Shown here: in pieces, positions 32,816-43,670 of the stretch
How positions within the stretch are numbered: position 1 is the first letter of the stretch
How the letters are laid out: every line of letters begins with the position of its first letter
Notes under the pieces: model-generated
What the model was told of the DNA's origin: nothing
Database searches by the model: none
The model's input: only the letters and a program-made list of their open reading frames with translations
NCBI GenBank assembly: GCA_030765055.1
Contig: CM060955.1
Coordinates: 153,716,006-153,780,005 of the forward strand
Reading direction: 5' to 3'
Length of the DNA stretch: 64,000 bases
Origin: Mantis religiosa
Lineage: Eukaryota; Arthropoda; Insecta; Mantodea; Mantidae
Translations under genes and position numbers: made by a program

Positions 32816-34101
32816 TTTTCCTAACCAGGATCTTCAATATGTGCATCACCTTGGGGCACTTTCCTCGCGAGTGGAGAGAGGCTCGGGTGATATGTATATT
32901 GAAGCCTGGGAAGGATCCTGTACATCCTTCCAGCTACCGATACATAAGCCTCCTTTCTACCCTCTCGAAGGTATTCGAGAGGTTAATCCTAACCCGAATG
33001 ACTCCCATCTTGGGAGATGTTCAAGCTATTCCTGACCACCAGTTCGGATTTCGTCCTTGGCACTCGACTACCCAACAGCTGCTACGTGTGGTGGAGACAG
33101 CGGCCCTGGGTTTCCAGGAACGCGCCTTTACGGCAGTGGTATCTTTGGATGTCGAAAAGGCCTTCTCCACGACATGGCATGCCGGTCTGATCTTCAAACT
33201 TATCCAACTGGGGCTACCTACACAGCTAATCAACATCCTACACAGCTTTCTCAGGCACAGATCATTTAAAGTCACAGTAGCGGGGAAAACATCTACACTG
33301 AGACCCGTGAGAGGCGGAGTCCCCGAAGGCTCTGTACTATCCCCCACACTATTTAGTGTTTTCATGGCAGATTTTCCAACTCAACCACAGGTCGAAATGG
33401 CACAATATGCTGACGACGTGTTGTTGTTCTGCAAAAACAGACATATACTCAGAGCCTTCAACCCAATTCAGAGACACCTCCGTCTCACACAAGAATGGTG
33501 CAAGCGTTGGCGGATGTCCGTAAATCCGGACAAAAGCCACGCCATTCTTTTTACGAGGCGCCACACCCCCGCTGACCGACCAAACTTCCACTTCAGGGGC
33601 CGAAGGATAGAGTGGACTAATTCCATCAAGTACCTGGGCGTTCAACTTGATAGAGGCCTAACTTTCCGCGGACACATCAGGGAACTATCGGCACGGGTGC
33701 AGGGGGCTATTGCCTCTCTGTACCCAATGCTGGGTTCTCGCTCGATGCCAGTCCGCTTAAAGCTACACCTCTTTCGAGCGCTGATAATCCCACTCATGTT
33801 GTACGCCTGTGAAATCTGGGGCATGGCTGCCGATAGCTGGATAGCATACCTTCAGCGTGCACAGAATAGAGGACTCCGATCCATCTATTCTGTGGGCCGT
33901 TCTTTTCCCGTGAGGTTACTTCACGAAGCTTCCCTTCTCCCATACGTGGAGGACGATATTAGACGCCGGGCAACAAAATTTTACGATAAAATTCCAGCTC
34001 ATAGAAGCGCCCTGGTTCGGTCTCTAGGAGACTACGACGCTGCGAGCCGCCGATTCAGGCTTTACCGGGTACCCCGTATGGCTTGCGGGCATCCGAGGTA
34101 A
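32816..34101 (+). CDS. LINE A partial ORF2: reverse transcriptase, open frame
   Basis: Non-LTR reverse transcriptase, which primes cDNA synthesis at nicked target DNA. Open for about 428 codons: FNMCITLGHFP, WREARVICILKPGKDP, ISLLSTLSKVFERL, QFGFRPWHSTTQQLL, VVSLDVEKAFSTTWH (first Asp), GVPEGSVLSPTLFSVF, QYADDVLLF (active site, Tyr codon at 33406), then the thumb-like part with IKYLGVQLDRGLTF. It ends MACGHPR. The endonuclease domain and RT block 0 are missing through 5' truncation. The open frame extends upstream to an ATG at 32719, but those first 32 codons come from the host 63-bp repeat, so this Met is fortuitous. I see no stop or frameshift, which suggests a fairly young insertion; it cannot move by itself. 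Confidence 0.9.
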
Positions 34102-34415
34102 CAAAGAAGTTAATCCTTACAGCAGCATAAGCTAAATTACAAATCTCCAAAAGAGCTGTTCGGCTACTAAATTTACCCCATTTTTAGAAGAATAAAACAC
34201 CAGGGTGTAAACAAAAAAGCGGTTTGGCATCCTGTGCAAAATTAAAGAGGAGCAAAAAGCTACCTCAACAAAATTTTCTTCAACAAAAAAATATAACATC
34301 ATCCTACAAACATCAAAATTAACAACCTGCGGTCAGACCCAAAACCTGGGTGGGTACGCAGCAAAAACCTTCTGGCTGTTAACAGCCTGTCAGTACACGA
34401 CTTGGACTTGGACTT
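32816..34415 (+). mobile_element. LINE A, 5'-truncated Jockey-like element
   Basis: Starts inside the RT domain and runs through the ORF2 stop (34101), a 310-base 3' UTR and a short (TTGGAC)n-like tail. The 3' UTR shares 'gaggagcaaaaagctacct' and 'aacagcctg' with LINE B, so the two belong to one family. The right flank restarts about 195 bases upstream in the host repeat ('ttgatttgcattgttta' at both 32621 and 34414) instead of showing a normal short target duplication. Confidence 0.85.
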
Positions 34416-35279
34416 GATTTGCATTGTTTATTCCAATAAAGTTCCTTATGGATAATAATTGGTTTTAATTACTGATTACGCTATAAATGTGGCGTCCATA
34501 ATTCAATAACCTTGCTCTTTCCAAAAAAGATGCTCAACTTGGTACTAAAGAGCTGTGTCCATAGTTCAATAACCTTGGTCTTTCTAAATAAGATGCTCAA
34601 CTTGGTACTAAAGAGCTGTGTCCATAATTCAATAACCTTGCTCTTTCCAAAAAAGATGCTCAACTTGGTACTAAAGAGCTGTGTCCATAGTTCAATAACC
34701 TTGGTCTTTCTAAATAAGATGCTCAACTGAGTACAGAAGAGTTGTGTACGTTATGACGTTGTTTGCAGTAGACATTCGTACGATCACAAACATTCTGCTT
34801 CATACTTTATTGTCCACAATCCTGCGTAGCAGTTTTAGTAATTTCCTGTTGATTATCATCATTGTAACATTGAATGACATCATCACTGTGGCGACAATAT
34901 ATGTCTTCTAAGATTGTACTGTGCTTAGGTATTTACATCCCTGTTTAGAAATTTGATTGCACTTTTCAATAAGCGCTAAACCGCTGTTTAGGTGCCATAA
35001 AAGAATTACAAATGAAAGTACTGCAAGAAAACCTAGTCTTTATATAAATAACCCTTACACACATAGACTCAAAATTAAGGTTCTTTGAACATTTAAGAGC
35101 GTCTGTAAACAACTAAAGAGGAAGAAAGAGAGGTAGACCTTGAGCTGTAGTGAAATACGCCAAAGTTGGTCGCTATCTGATAATCCGGTAATCCAGCTTT
35201 CCTTGCATGGCCTGTAGATAAAACATGACAACCTCTAATTTGATATAAGTAATGATAAATTCAGACAAATAGGGAACAA
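34416..35279 (+). repeat. Block Z, cycle 2, right of LINE A
   Basis: Restarts at 'gatttgcattgttta', passes the 63-bp units and continues as in 10200-10740 and 45390-45900. It ends at 'gggaacaat', where it jumps into the GC-richer block, so the later part of Z is deleted here. Confidence 0.7.
34497..34748 (+). repeat. 63-bp minisatellite, four units in A-B-A-B order
   Basis: Four units at 34497, 34560, 34623 and 34686. Units 1 and 3 share 'ttgctctttccaaaaaaga', and units 2 and 4 share 'ttggtctttctaaataaga', so a 126-bp dimer was duplicated. Since 63 is a multiple of three, the array stays open in several frames and yields repetitive spurious proteins. Z copies in other cycles have a single unit. 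Confidence 0.85.
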
Positions 35280-35716
35280 TACAGGCACGCTCCTTTTTTC
35301 TAAGGATGAAGCTGACTCACTGCAAATTCGTGACACTGTATGAGCACTACCTATTAGGAAGAGGATTTCATTACCGAGGGGATATAGTACGTAAGCCACC
35401 ATGCTGACCCCATTTTTCCGATGCCCCAAGTTTGGGCATCCCCGGGAGGAAGGAAGATGCTCAGGAGACAGGTGGCGGCTGCCCCAAGGAGCCATGACAG
35501 TACAGAGGACAGGGTCCCTACAGTTTACTTGGATAGAGACTTCCCCCGAAAGGGCCAGACAACGAACACGCTCCCTTACAGCCGGACGGCAAAGAGCCCA
35601 GCAGCCAAAACCTAAATGTCCCAGGCAGGTGATTTTGAAATGGTACCAGCAGAGTAGCGGTGACTGGCACCCGACCTACCGTAGGAGGAAGTAGTTTTCC
35701 TCAGAGCATACTCTCG
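35280..35716 (+). repeat. GC-richer composite block, cycle 2 (partial)
   Basis: Matches 11350-11800 and 46500-46955: 'gattgaaatacaggtac'-like start, 'ttcgtgacactgta', 'tttcattaccgaggggata', 'agccatgacagtacagagg'. It is more diverged than the other two copies, and the left 300 bases are missing. The plus-strand frame at 35401-35694 is not conserved. Confidence 0.65.
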
Positions 35717-35726
35717 CGAACGCATT

Positions 35727-36275
35727 TTGTCGCCTCCCGTATGGGTGGGGATCCGTTGCCTTCACCTGCCGTGGTACGGACGCTGGTGACCACTCGTGGT
35801 ACCTCTGACGTTACTAGATGATCCTCGGGTCAAATATTTGAGCCCCTCCCTGATTGGTAGTTGTTCGGATTGGGTTGGTTTCGAGGGGGCAGTGGTTCCC
35901 GATACCCGTAGGAGATCGCGTACGTCTCCGGACAGAGTTGAGGGAAGACATTAATCTTCCCACGTACTAGCCTGCATACCAGAACACCAGAACACCAGGC
36001 GACCCTACCACGTCATATCGGTAGCCTTCCCATTTTGGAGTTGGCGCGCGTAATTCGCGTATCCACCTGCAGCCCGTCTTGAATCCACAGGACTAGATGG
36101 GGGGGGGCTTGGTAATCTCTAGGACTTGCCCTATGCAAAGCCCCAAGAAGGCGCCGGGCGCTCTTTCGGGGCAGCTCGGTAACTCCCTGGTCGTCAGAGC
36201 GGGCGGGGGGGGGGTCAGTTTTCACTTTCTGTGGATTTCCCTTGTATATACCCACGAGTTTATATATATATGTTA
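35727..36275 (+). mobile_element. GC-rich 549-bp insertion in the LTR with a 10-bp duplication
   Basis: CGAACGCATT occurs at 35717-35726 and again at 36276-36285, and the LTR reads through if the 549 bases between are removed. The insert is GC-rich, ends in an AT-rich tail ('tttatatatatatgtta') and contains runs of 9 G (36099-36107) and 10 G (36205-36214). This fits a 5'-truncated non-LTR element or SINE inserted in plus orientation. I find no protein family in either strand; the minus-strand frame at 36013-36396 crosses into the LTR. Absent from the other two LTR copies. Confidence 0.6.
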
Positions 36276-36414
36276 CGAACGCATTGTTGAGGTGAGGCGG
36301 CGCGAGGGACGAGTTAAAAGAGACGTGCAGTGCAGTGTAAAGATAAATGTTTGCCAAAACGGTGGGGGGAAGGACACGGATTTCTAGAGAGTTCACCTTT
36401 CTTCTAGCGCCCTG
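36276..36414 (+). mobile_element. Gypsy-type LTR fragment, cycle 2
   Basis: Continues the LTR after the insertion: 'gttgaggtgaggcggcg', 'gacgagttaaaagagacg', 'ttcttctagcgcc'. This copy keeps the internal part missing at 11811 and 46956 but breaks off at 'ctagcgcc' and joins block X sequence. Confidence 0.6.
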
Positions 36415-36796
36415 AATGTCTGAATTCTGTCACAACATACTTCTACGCTGAAATATTAATTTTAGTAGTTAATATATTCATGGAACAAATTCAGCTAAAA
36501 GTCCCGTAGTCGTAAAATGGTGAAATGTAAATGGCGTAAATGTTTCTAGTTTTATTTTACATTTTGGTTAAATCGGAAACTTTATATAACTCCTACTCTT
36601 CTGAGCTAAGAAATAGGTACAGCTCTCGGAGAAAGAAATAAAGTATACATTTTGTTAATCGCCCATTTGTATGTTTGATGTAGCATAAAGATAAGTTATG
36701 AGGTCGTAGCAGTAACTGGTAGGCTGTTATCTTTAGTGCTCTAAATATGTTTACTAAATATAAACAAAGGTTTTCATTAAAACTCAGGTTGCCAGA
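36415..36796 (+). repeat. Block X fragment, cycle 2
   Basis: Matches about 12975-13290: 'tgtctgaattctgtcacaac', 'gttaatatattcatgg', 'gcccatttgt'. Diverged and truncated; about 36720-36796 has no clear match. No gene. Confidence 0.6.
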
Positions 36797-37215
36797 GGTA
36801 TCAATGCTCGACAATGCCATACAGAATTACTGGAAGCTTGTGGTAGACAGACTTTACCATATCGTACCGTGGCTAGGTGAGCGAATGCATTTCGTAGTGG
36901 AAGGGAAGACGTGGAGCTGGCAGACCGGCATCAGCAAGTGCTGATGTGCATGTGAATGCTGTTAGACCACAGCTGGGAGAACATTATTGTTGGACAGATA
37001 TGAGCCCATGTGACTTCCATCTTTTTGTGAAAATTATATTACCACTTAGAGGACTTCCCTTTAGAACCAGACAGACAACAATGCCAGTAGTAGAGCAGTC
37101 TTGATATTAGGACAACAAGACGCTGTGGATAGCATACGTCGCTGATGTGTATACGCGAGTTCTTCATGTTGGAGCAAATTACGTCTAAGCACTGCATTAA
37201 TGTAACTACTGTTTT
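36797..37215 (+). pseudogene. Mariner-type transposase, internally deleted
   Basis: The N-terminal part reads ARQCHTELLEACG, LPYRTVAR, a stop (36872-36874) where Trp is expected, then AFRSGRED, the helix-turn-helix DNA-binding region of one group of mariner transposases. After a frame change come DVHVNAV and, soon after, WTDMSPCDFHLFVK and LRGLPFRTRQ, which belong near the C-terminal end of the catalytic domain (normally SPCD with the last acidic residue). Most of the catalytic core between is missing. The C-terminal VLHVGANYV is in yet another frame. A transposase that cuts and pastes its own element; this copy is dead. The second fragment at 47740-47960 has the same position relative to block W. 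Confidence 0.75.
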
Positions 37216-37900
37216 ATTTGTTGTAAATTCGATTGCAAATTTTATTGCATATTTTTAACATTTTACAGCATTAATGCATGCTTATTTTAGACGTTTTAAT
37301 TGCTAAAATCTAATGTCTAATCATAAGCCACAAACTTAAACAAATTTTTAGAATTTTTGTACAAGATAATAAAAAAATGAATGTATAGCGCACAATAAAG
37401 GAATCCCAAATGAAAGGTATTTGACGAAAACTTTTTTTCATTTAAATAAAAATTACAGACAGCAGACATTGTCTACTTTCAAGAGCGTCTACATAGAAAT
37501 AAAGAAGAAAGAGATGTAAAACTTAAGCAGTTAAAATGTCATGCATGTTTCGTAAGTAGCAGTGACTGCAGCGACACAGAGTGGAAGTTTTATGCAACAT
37601 GAAGTACGCTTAGCATCTGATAAATGACGCACAAGCTTTAATTGCTGTGTATATATCAATGTGTCTTAAATATTAAGAATACTTTTAAAATATTAGAGTA
37701 GTGCTGTTTTATTTTGGTTCAAACCATGCACTAAACGTGAACAATAGTTATTTGTAGTTATATTAATACAAAAATCAATATAGGCCGACAAGGAATATTT
37801 TATTTTTGAACAAAAGTCTCCTAAGACTTATATAAGCTCCATAATTCCAGCAATTTTTGCATTAATTATTCCAATTGTGATAATTTATTTTTGACATGTT
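37216..37900 (+). repeat. Macro-repeat block W with core copy 10, cycle 2
   Basis: Matches 12021-12650 and 48000-48640. The core is at about 37520-37685, with the dyad site (37559-37572) GCAGTGACTGCAGC, in which GCAGTGACTGC is a perfect odd palindrome. No gene. Confidence 0.7.
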
Positions 37901-39180
37901 GTGGGTACATCACATAAGCTCTGTAATTCCAGCAACTTTCACATTATTTATTCAACTTTTCATCGTTTCCTTTTGACATGGTGTAGGTACTAGAGATTAG
38001 TAACATTAGAGACATCCTCCTTTATATTTTAATGTAAATATTCTGTACAGCTAATGTTGCAATTGACAACGTTTTAAATCGTGTGCTGTGCAGTGTTTAT
38101 TGTAACTTTCCCACAAAATTCACAGCATTTCTCGCTTCACACAGCAAAAGGGCTCTGTGTGCCATTTTTACATGCGCATAAGTGCTTCGTTTTGATTTGC
38201 TTTCCCTGCCCTCTGATTTGCTGTTGCATTGAGGCTCTCCATTGGCTATTATCTGTCATCCTTCAACATGGATACTAATACTTCAACTTCTACAAACATA
38301 GAGGTGATCATGAACGTATTTGCTTGCAGGTGGGTGTCAGGAATGTATGTTGGTACTACTGTCCTTTTTTACAATTTGAATTATTGCCTTACTGAAAACA
38401 GTTGTTCAGTTCAAGTTACACTGTTATGGTTGATGGTATCACCACGTCTTTTATGTGCACTGACATAAATTCAGTGCGCAGCTTAATCAGTTAAATTTTC
38501 TCTACAGGAACCCTGGAGGAAAAAGTGCAAAACAAGCAACACGGTAGGATAACTCCAGAACTAAGTATAAAACAGTGTGGAAAAGGAGGGAGAAATAATT
38601 CCTACACCAGACGTTTTAACCCCAAAGTGTATGAGCATAAGTGGGTATGTGGATGTCAAGAAAGAAATGCTCTGTTCTACTTTCCATGCCTGCACATGCA
38701 GCAATCGCCACTCTGTATAGCTGCTTTTCATTAGCTCATTGTGACTCCAAATTATGTCTCTTTTATTGCACTGTCTCGGTAAATCCTTAAAGTGAGGCGA
38801 TTTCAAAAGAATTCTTGAGCGGTAGCGAATGTATTAAAATAAATAAAATTAAAAGCCACAACACAAAATTAATTTTGTAAATATTGTACAACATTATAAA
38901 AATGAGAATATAATGCACAATGAAAGAATCCGAAATTAAACGTATTTAATGAAAACCTAGGCATTATTCAAATAAAAGTTTACAGGCAGCAGGCTTCGAA
39001 CCTTCCAGAGCGTCAATAAACAAATAAAGGAGAAGAAGGAGAGGTGGACCTAAATTAAGTTTTATAACAAGTGTAGTTTACAAGCGTAGTAAGACTTTGT
39101 GTATTTCTAACCATTTCCGAGAGGTGCCAAGTGAAGCCGAACGTGGCCATTCACTGTAAATTACGCATATGTACTCCGTG
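37901..39180 (+). repeat. hAT-like block, cycle 2
   Basis: Matches 19280-20892, 26113-27394 and 54500-56165, but lacks about 500 bases after the zinc finger. The deletion joins 'tccatgcctgca' to 'gcaatcgccactctg'. The lead-in frame at 38081-38278 corresponds to 19364-19615. Confidence 0.75.
38500..38700 (+). pseudogene. hAT-like TTF-zinc-finger fragment, third copy, truncated
   Basis: A pyrimidine tract ending 'ttttctctacag' looks like a splice acceptor and is followed by a frame with RITPELSIKQCGKGG, RRFNPKVYEHKWVCGCQE and LFYFPC. It stops there because of the deletion described for the block. Residues through the first Cys cluster of the TTF finger remain; the second half is lost. It is the clearest copy for the presumed exon start. 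Confidence 0.65.
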
Positions 39181-39502
39181 TGTCATACAAATATCTTAAA
39201 CATGTAATATATCAATGAAAAACATAATATCTGTTCTTCCAGATTCACAATTTTCTGAAAAGTTTCCATTTAAGTGTAATTGTGCTATTGCGAAGTGTAA
39301 TTGTGCTATTGCGATTGGTCCTTAAAACATTTGCCTCTGTTATATATGAAGATGCTTAAAATATATCACTTTGGTATTTGCCCGACTTTACAGATTTGAA
39401 ATGTGTAGAACAAAAATTATTTTCTTTTTAGATTCAGGAGATCCGAAAATATATATTTCCTTTTCGATTTTGACATTAAATTGTTAGCTAGAACGCAATT
39501 TC
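39181..39502 (+). repeat. Spacer after the hAT-like block, cycle 2
   Basis: Matches 27395-27701 and 56171-56484. It contains a local duplication 'aagtgtaattgtgctattgcg' at about 39272-39313. No gene. Confidence 0.6.
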
Positions 39503-39730
39503 TCCTCTACCTACTGTACATGTGACACTTAACACTAAAAAGAGAACGCCTAGGAAAAAAACCGGTAGAAAACTGTAGTACAAATGTCCCGTGTGTTTCC
39601 GGAGTAGCTGTGACTACAGCGACACACAACGGAAATCTTATGTAACACAAAGTACACGTATGGTGTTACAGATGGCGCGCCAGTTCTAATTGTTATGTGT
39701 ATATCAGCATATCTAAACTGTTAAGAATCT
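39503..39730 (+). repeat. Core repeat copy 11
   Basis: Core with intact dyad GCTGTGACTACAGC at 39607-39620. Confidence 0.8.
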
Positions 39731-42700
39731 TTCACTAAATATTAGAACAATGATGTTTTGTTTTGGTGTAAACCATATCTCAAGTGTGAACCATCGTAAC
39801 TTATAGCTATATTGCACACCAAAAACAATATAAACCGACAGCGATTATTGCATGAACAAATATCTGCAGGAGCCTGTATAAGTTTTAGAAATTCGACTCT
39901 TCTGTTGTGTTACTTTTGTTATTGTTGTGGTAGTCTAGTTATTTATAATTAACTATAGTACGGTTTCTTACAACACATATAGCCTTGGAAACACTATACA
40001 AAGATTAGAACATGCGGCTGTCAAGTGGTATACGTACCGAAAGTCCATGTGCCATACGTCCATGTTGAACGCTGCATATACTGCATTCTCTCAAACGTAC
40101 ACGCTAGATAGCACTAACAGATGAATGCGAAATATATTCAATGTCACCAACACAACTATTTTGGCTGCTGCATAGCAACACAATTGACATACTTTGTACC
40201 TTACTTGAGCTCAATGTAACGTGTCGATAAGACTTTACCGTTGGCTAACCTGTACTATTTGAACGAAATTCTAAAGCTAGAAATTGTAATTTAAGTTTTA
40301 ACGTAGCGAAACGAAGCGAAACTGAACCTGAAGAGAATGTACATCGGTTTTGAAAACTCGAAAGATTTGAAAGACCCTCGAGGTCGTATGGGCATCAACA
40401 AGGAAGGGAATAAATGTTCACAAAGATCTGTTAGCAAGTAAGATGTAAATACGCAAAACAAATATTTCATAATATCTTCATTTATAGTTATTTTGTTTTT
40501 AAATTCATATAGCACTCCAATAATGTTTTACATGCAGAAGCATTATTAATTCATTATTGCTGGAATAAAGAGGTATTTTTGCTTTTTTAGCGATCATCAT
40601 CTCAACGATGGCAGTAACTGAAAGCATTAAATCAGTAGAAGCCGAGGAAGTTTCTTGTTTTGGTGATGTGCTGTGATGATACCCAGGAACATTAGTAATG
40701 CACTAAAAAGCTTTCTTCCTCATCTATACACTAATTTACTGTGGCATATTTCTTTAAGTATGGAGCTTCACTTTAATATCAGTGCAAACTTTAAGAAAAA
40801 CTTTGAGGTCTACTATGACCAACATTGTGTAAATTTTCAGGAAATGTGAAGTTATTTTAGGCAGTTCACTGAATTTATTGTTGGTTTTGTGTAAGTAGCG
40901 TAAAGTTTTTTATGTTTGAGTCATATAAAAAAGAGCAATATAAGAAAAGTAGTTTGCAGTTTAAATTCCTTACAAAGATCTAATATAAACTACAGCTATA
41001 CTGTAATTGTCATTTAGTTTCGATATGCTTATGCGTAATAACATTAAGCCAAAATTAAACTATTTCAGCTTTGTACATTCATGAACATGAACATGAAATT
41101 AAAGTTAGTTAAATCTCATAATTTAGACAATATTAAATAATGTATCTGCCAATGTGTTTGCCATGGTATACAACTTAACGTAAACAAACTTAACTCCGTG
41201 ACGCTCTTCATAACAACAAAAACCACAAACAAGTGAATAACGAGATGCAGAAGGGCCTGCTTGCCATTTGGTAAGTGCTGCCACATGTTTGTAGTGAGAA
41301 CTGTCCGAAACCAGGCTCTATCCAATACCATACGACCTTTCCCTATGTAAATTACAGTTCTATTGTGTACAAAACTCAATATAGACCGACAAGGAGTATT
41401 GTGTTCAAAACAAAGCTCTTATAAGTTCTGGAAATTCAACTGTTGATTTTATCCTTCATTCCAATCTTGATTATTAATAGATAATTTGTGAGAACTATAG
41501 CGCGCAATAATGACCCAAATGATTCATCCAGTTACGTAACTGTATTAATAACAAGTTTTGAAAAGTTGTTGATAAAAACCCTTCTATTTATAAACATACA
41601 ACTGGAAAATTGAGTAGCATACATTAGTGAGATTTTGTTTATATCTCACCGTTTCTGATTTGTACCTAGTAACGAAGAACGAAAAAGACATCTAAGCCCA
41701 TCCTCTGAAAATTAAACAGATGTACTTGGCTTGTCATAAAAATATTTTAAATATTTAATATGAGTACAAACTTATAAGATGTGCTTTTCAAAATTCAAAT
41801 TCGTTGAAAATATTTTCAATTAAGAATTATTGTGTTATTTCCAGATTTTCTTTAAAATCCCCTTTGTGATTCTTTATATCACTAAACATTTTAACCACTT
41901 GGTATTCAAGTGTCATTTCAGTTTTTAGTCTTGAGAAGAGAGTATCGTTTAGATTCACGTGCTCCCGAAATATAAATCTGCAGTACAATCTTAACATTTA
42001 ATTTTGTTTAAAATGCAGTTTCTGCTCTTATGTAATACATAACACTAATAAGATAACGGCACGAAGAAAATCAAACAAACAGAAAGACCTGTAGTTCAAA
42101 TGTTCCGCCTGTTTCCTGAGTAGCTGTGAGTACAGCGACACGCAGTGGAAGTTTCATAAAACGCAAAGTACACGTAGGATGTTATAGATGTCACGTAAGT
42201 TGTAATTGCTTCGTTTATAATAATATTTCTTAGCTATTAAGTATCTTTTACAAAATATCACAACTGCGGATCTAGTTTTGGTATAAATCATATTGCAAAT
42301 GTGAACTATGGCAAATTTCCGCTATACGATATACATTAATCATATATTCCAACAAATAAATATTGTGTTTTAGAACAAAGGTCTGTAAAATTTTATATGT
42401 GTTACAAAAATTGAACCCTTTTTCCTGTATAATCAATGTCAATGCTTGCTACGTTCTCTAATTATCGAATGAACCTAGCGTGCTATAAATGTAGCACAGA
42501 TAGTTATGTTAAATGAATACAAATTAGAATTCAGGTGTTTGGATGCAGAAGTGCTCTATACATTTACGACGATCTTTCATATATTTCTATCATTTACAAA
42601 TAATACTTACAATGTATTTGGCCGTAGACATTCGTACCATGAGAGACAATCTGGTTTTGCTTTTAATTGTATTTATCATTCAAAATATCTGTTACCATGC

Positions 42701-43670
42701 GTACGTAGAACTGAACATTCATATGAATTTTGGGACACTTCTTTCGATTAATATCTTTCTAAAATTTAATTAAATCACTGTTGTAGTGGCAATACCTGTC
42801 GTTTACAGTTGTGTTGTACTTTAATTTTCTCAGCCGTGTTTGGAAATTCGGTTGTGGTTTTTAATGAGCTGCAGGGAACTCGGTAGTATTTCTAAGTGGA
42901 GCAGCTGCTTCGAACACTCGATTGACTATTCAAATTTTGGTATTTTATAAGACTTTTAATTTTACAAGTTTAATGGTTCTAACGAAGCAAAAAGTTCAAC
43001 ACACCTGCGTTTAAGTTACTCTTTAAAAAAAAACTCCACTACTGACTCCTGAAGTCTATCAGAAGATGCTTCTACCCTAAAAAATATTTTGCGAAAGGTT
43101 TAGTATTTAGTAAAAAAAAGTTTAAAAATTTAGTTTGATGTAACAAATTTGGAATATATTAACAATCCCGCTGTCGTAAATGGAGCTGCGGGAAGCATCA
43201 CTTATAGTGTATCCGAGGCATTGTACCGCTAGCACAAGCCACAGCCCGCTCGTGGGCGAGCGCTGAACGCTAGCCGAGAGAGATAAAGACACAGAGATAA
43301 AATGATAAATGTGACGTATAACACATGTTTAATTTCTCCATAAATGCACTTGCACAATATATTAACTGTACAAATATATGTTTGCCTTTTAAAGTAATGC
43401 TATGTTGCTTGATGTAGAAAGTTAAATCGCTTAGGAAAGGCAATTAACAATTAGAAATATCATCTTAAGTACGGAAAATACAATCCCTTTAGTTTAGGTA
43501 TATGTATACTTATTTACGCAGTTCCAACTTCCTTGTTACATTTTATCTCTACTTAACCATCTTCCCTGACAATAGAATGAATACAAATTCTTAATCCCTC
43601 GACTTACATTATACCGCTTCGCCCGCTGCTGTAGCGGTTCTTCTTTTTGGAGGGTATCGATGTAAGATAG
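39731..43670 (+). repeat. Macro-repeat block U, cycle 2, with core copy 12
   Basis: Several parts match 56711-58710: 'tatgcggctg'-type sequence near 40010, a well-kept segment at about 41130-41400, 'agcacaagccacag' near 43235 and 'ccaacttccttg' near 43527. The core at 42023-42240 has dyad GCTGTGAGTACAGC (42123-42136). About 40280-41100 and 42250-43190 include sequence with weak or no match in cycle 3. The minus-strand frame at 41116-41379 and the one at 57975-58208 share IYIGKGR and LDRAWFRTVLTTNMWQHLPN, but no family is recognised. Confidence 0.55.

Noticed and set aside
34481..34730. Repetitive proteins with 21-residue repeats on both strands
   Set aside because: The 63-bp minisatellite is a multiple of three, so open frames on both strands are expected by chance; no family and no conservation in other cycles.
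34497..34748. Possible CRISPR-like array
   Set aside because: Units are contiguous 63-bp tandem repeats without unique spacers, in a eukaryotic transposon-rich setting.
36013..36396. 127-codon minus-strand gene
   Set aside because: The frame spans the junction between the GC-rich insertion and the LTR fragment, so it cannot be an ancestral gene; G/C-rich runs keep it open.
43243..43275. Conserved hairpin 'cgctcgtgggcgagcg' in block U
   Set aside because: The perfect arms occur only in cycle 2; in the sister copy near 58440 the arms are broken, so there is no sign of conservation.
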